Position numbers and translations under genes: made by a program. Shown here piece after piece: positions 5,395-5,576 of a DNA stretch of 5,576 nt. Source of the stretch: an uncultured Desulfovibrionaceae bacterium (lineage in GTDB: Bacteria > Desulfobacterota > Desulfovibrionia > Desulfovibrionales > Desulfovibrionaceae); assembly GCA_947037905.1 (NCBI GenBank), contig CAMQUX010000099.1, positions 1-5,576 of the forward strand. The letters run 5' to 3'. Under the pieces are notes generated by a model. The model did not search any database. It saw nothing but the letters and a program-made list of their open reading frames with translations, and was not told where the DNA came from. Within the stretch, counting starts at the first letter, position 1. Each line of letters starts with the position of its first letter.

Positions 5395-5576
5395 ATGAGC
5401 ACAGAAGAAAAAAACTTAGCAACCATACACACCTCGGTAATGCCAGATGAAATACTTCATTGGCTAAATCCAAAATCAGGTGGAAGATATATAGATGGAA
5501 CACTTGGACTTGGCGGGCACAGCCTTCGTTTGCTTGAAAAAACAAACGGTGAGATTGAAATTGCAGGTTTAGATAG
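5395..5576 (+). CDS. rsmH: 16S rRNA (cytosine(1402)-N(4))-methyltransferase RsmH, 5' part
   Basis: The ATG at 5395 opens a frame that stays open to the right edge, giving the first 60 residues of a protein of roughly 310 in this family. HTSVMPDEILHWL (12-24) is the characteristic N-terminal block, and YIDGTLGLGGHS (32-43) is the S-adenosylmethionine-binding motif I. AGLD at 57-60 begins the next conserved strand. RsmH (formerly MraW) methylates N4 of C1402 in the decoding centre of 16S rRNA, in the cytosol. It follows mraZ by 7 bp and is expected to be cotranscribed under MraZ control. The ribosome binding site is weak (AAGAA at 5386-5390). The gene is cut by the window and shows no sign of damage. 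Confidence 0.95.
   Translation, partial: MSTEEKNLATIHTSVMPDEILHWLNPKSGGRYIDGTLGLGGHSLRLLEKTNGEIEIAGLD

Overview
The window is an AT-rich bacterial stretch with seven genes in two divergent blocks. It most likely comes from a low-GC member of the Desulfovibrionaceae (Desulfobacterota); Lawsonia intracellularis is my best guess. The guess rests on base composition, on the character of the MraZ, pyruvate kinase and HD-GYP proteins, and on pyk lying next to mraZ-rsmH, which I recall from Desulfovibrio. I could not check any of this by search.

Left edge (1-124): a perfect 15-bp tandem repeat runs off the window and is followed by a short AT-rich spacer. Minus-strand block A (125-2140) reads, in transcription order, glyoxalase II-like metallo-beta-lactamase hydrolase, then an NADPH-dependent FMN reductase-like flavoprotein with a four-cysteine cluster motif, then comF. 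The genes are separated by 25 bp and then overlap by 10 bp, so they look like one operon. A 114-bp gap in front of it (2141-2254) holds a plausible promoter, an 18-bp perfect palindrome and a 9-bp inverted repeat. Minus-strand block B (2255-4743) is pyk followed after 5 bp by an HD-GYP phosphodiesterase-like gene, a likely translationally coupled pair.

The divergent intergenic region (4744-4937) separates pyk from the plus-strand start of the division and cell wall (dcw) cluster: mraZ, then the first 60 codons of rsmH. On the pyk side it carries a candidate promoter and three short dyads. On the mraZ side it carries four AAGTGG-type MraZ boxes in exact 10-bp phase, running right up to the mraZ ATG.

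Functionally this is mostly a core region: glycolysis (pyk), probable c-di-GMP turnover (HD-GYP), a small redox/detoxification pair, a DNA-uptake-related protein (ComF), and the autoregulated head of the dcw cluster. I see no phage, transposon, CRISPR, tRNA or rRNA. I do not see a clearly undescribed system. The most interesting parts are non-coding: the 15-bp repeat, the phased MraZ boxes that engulf the mraZ start, and the dyads in the two promoter regions.
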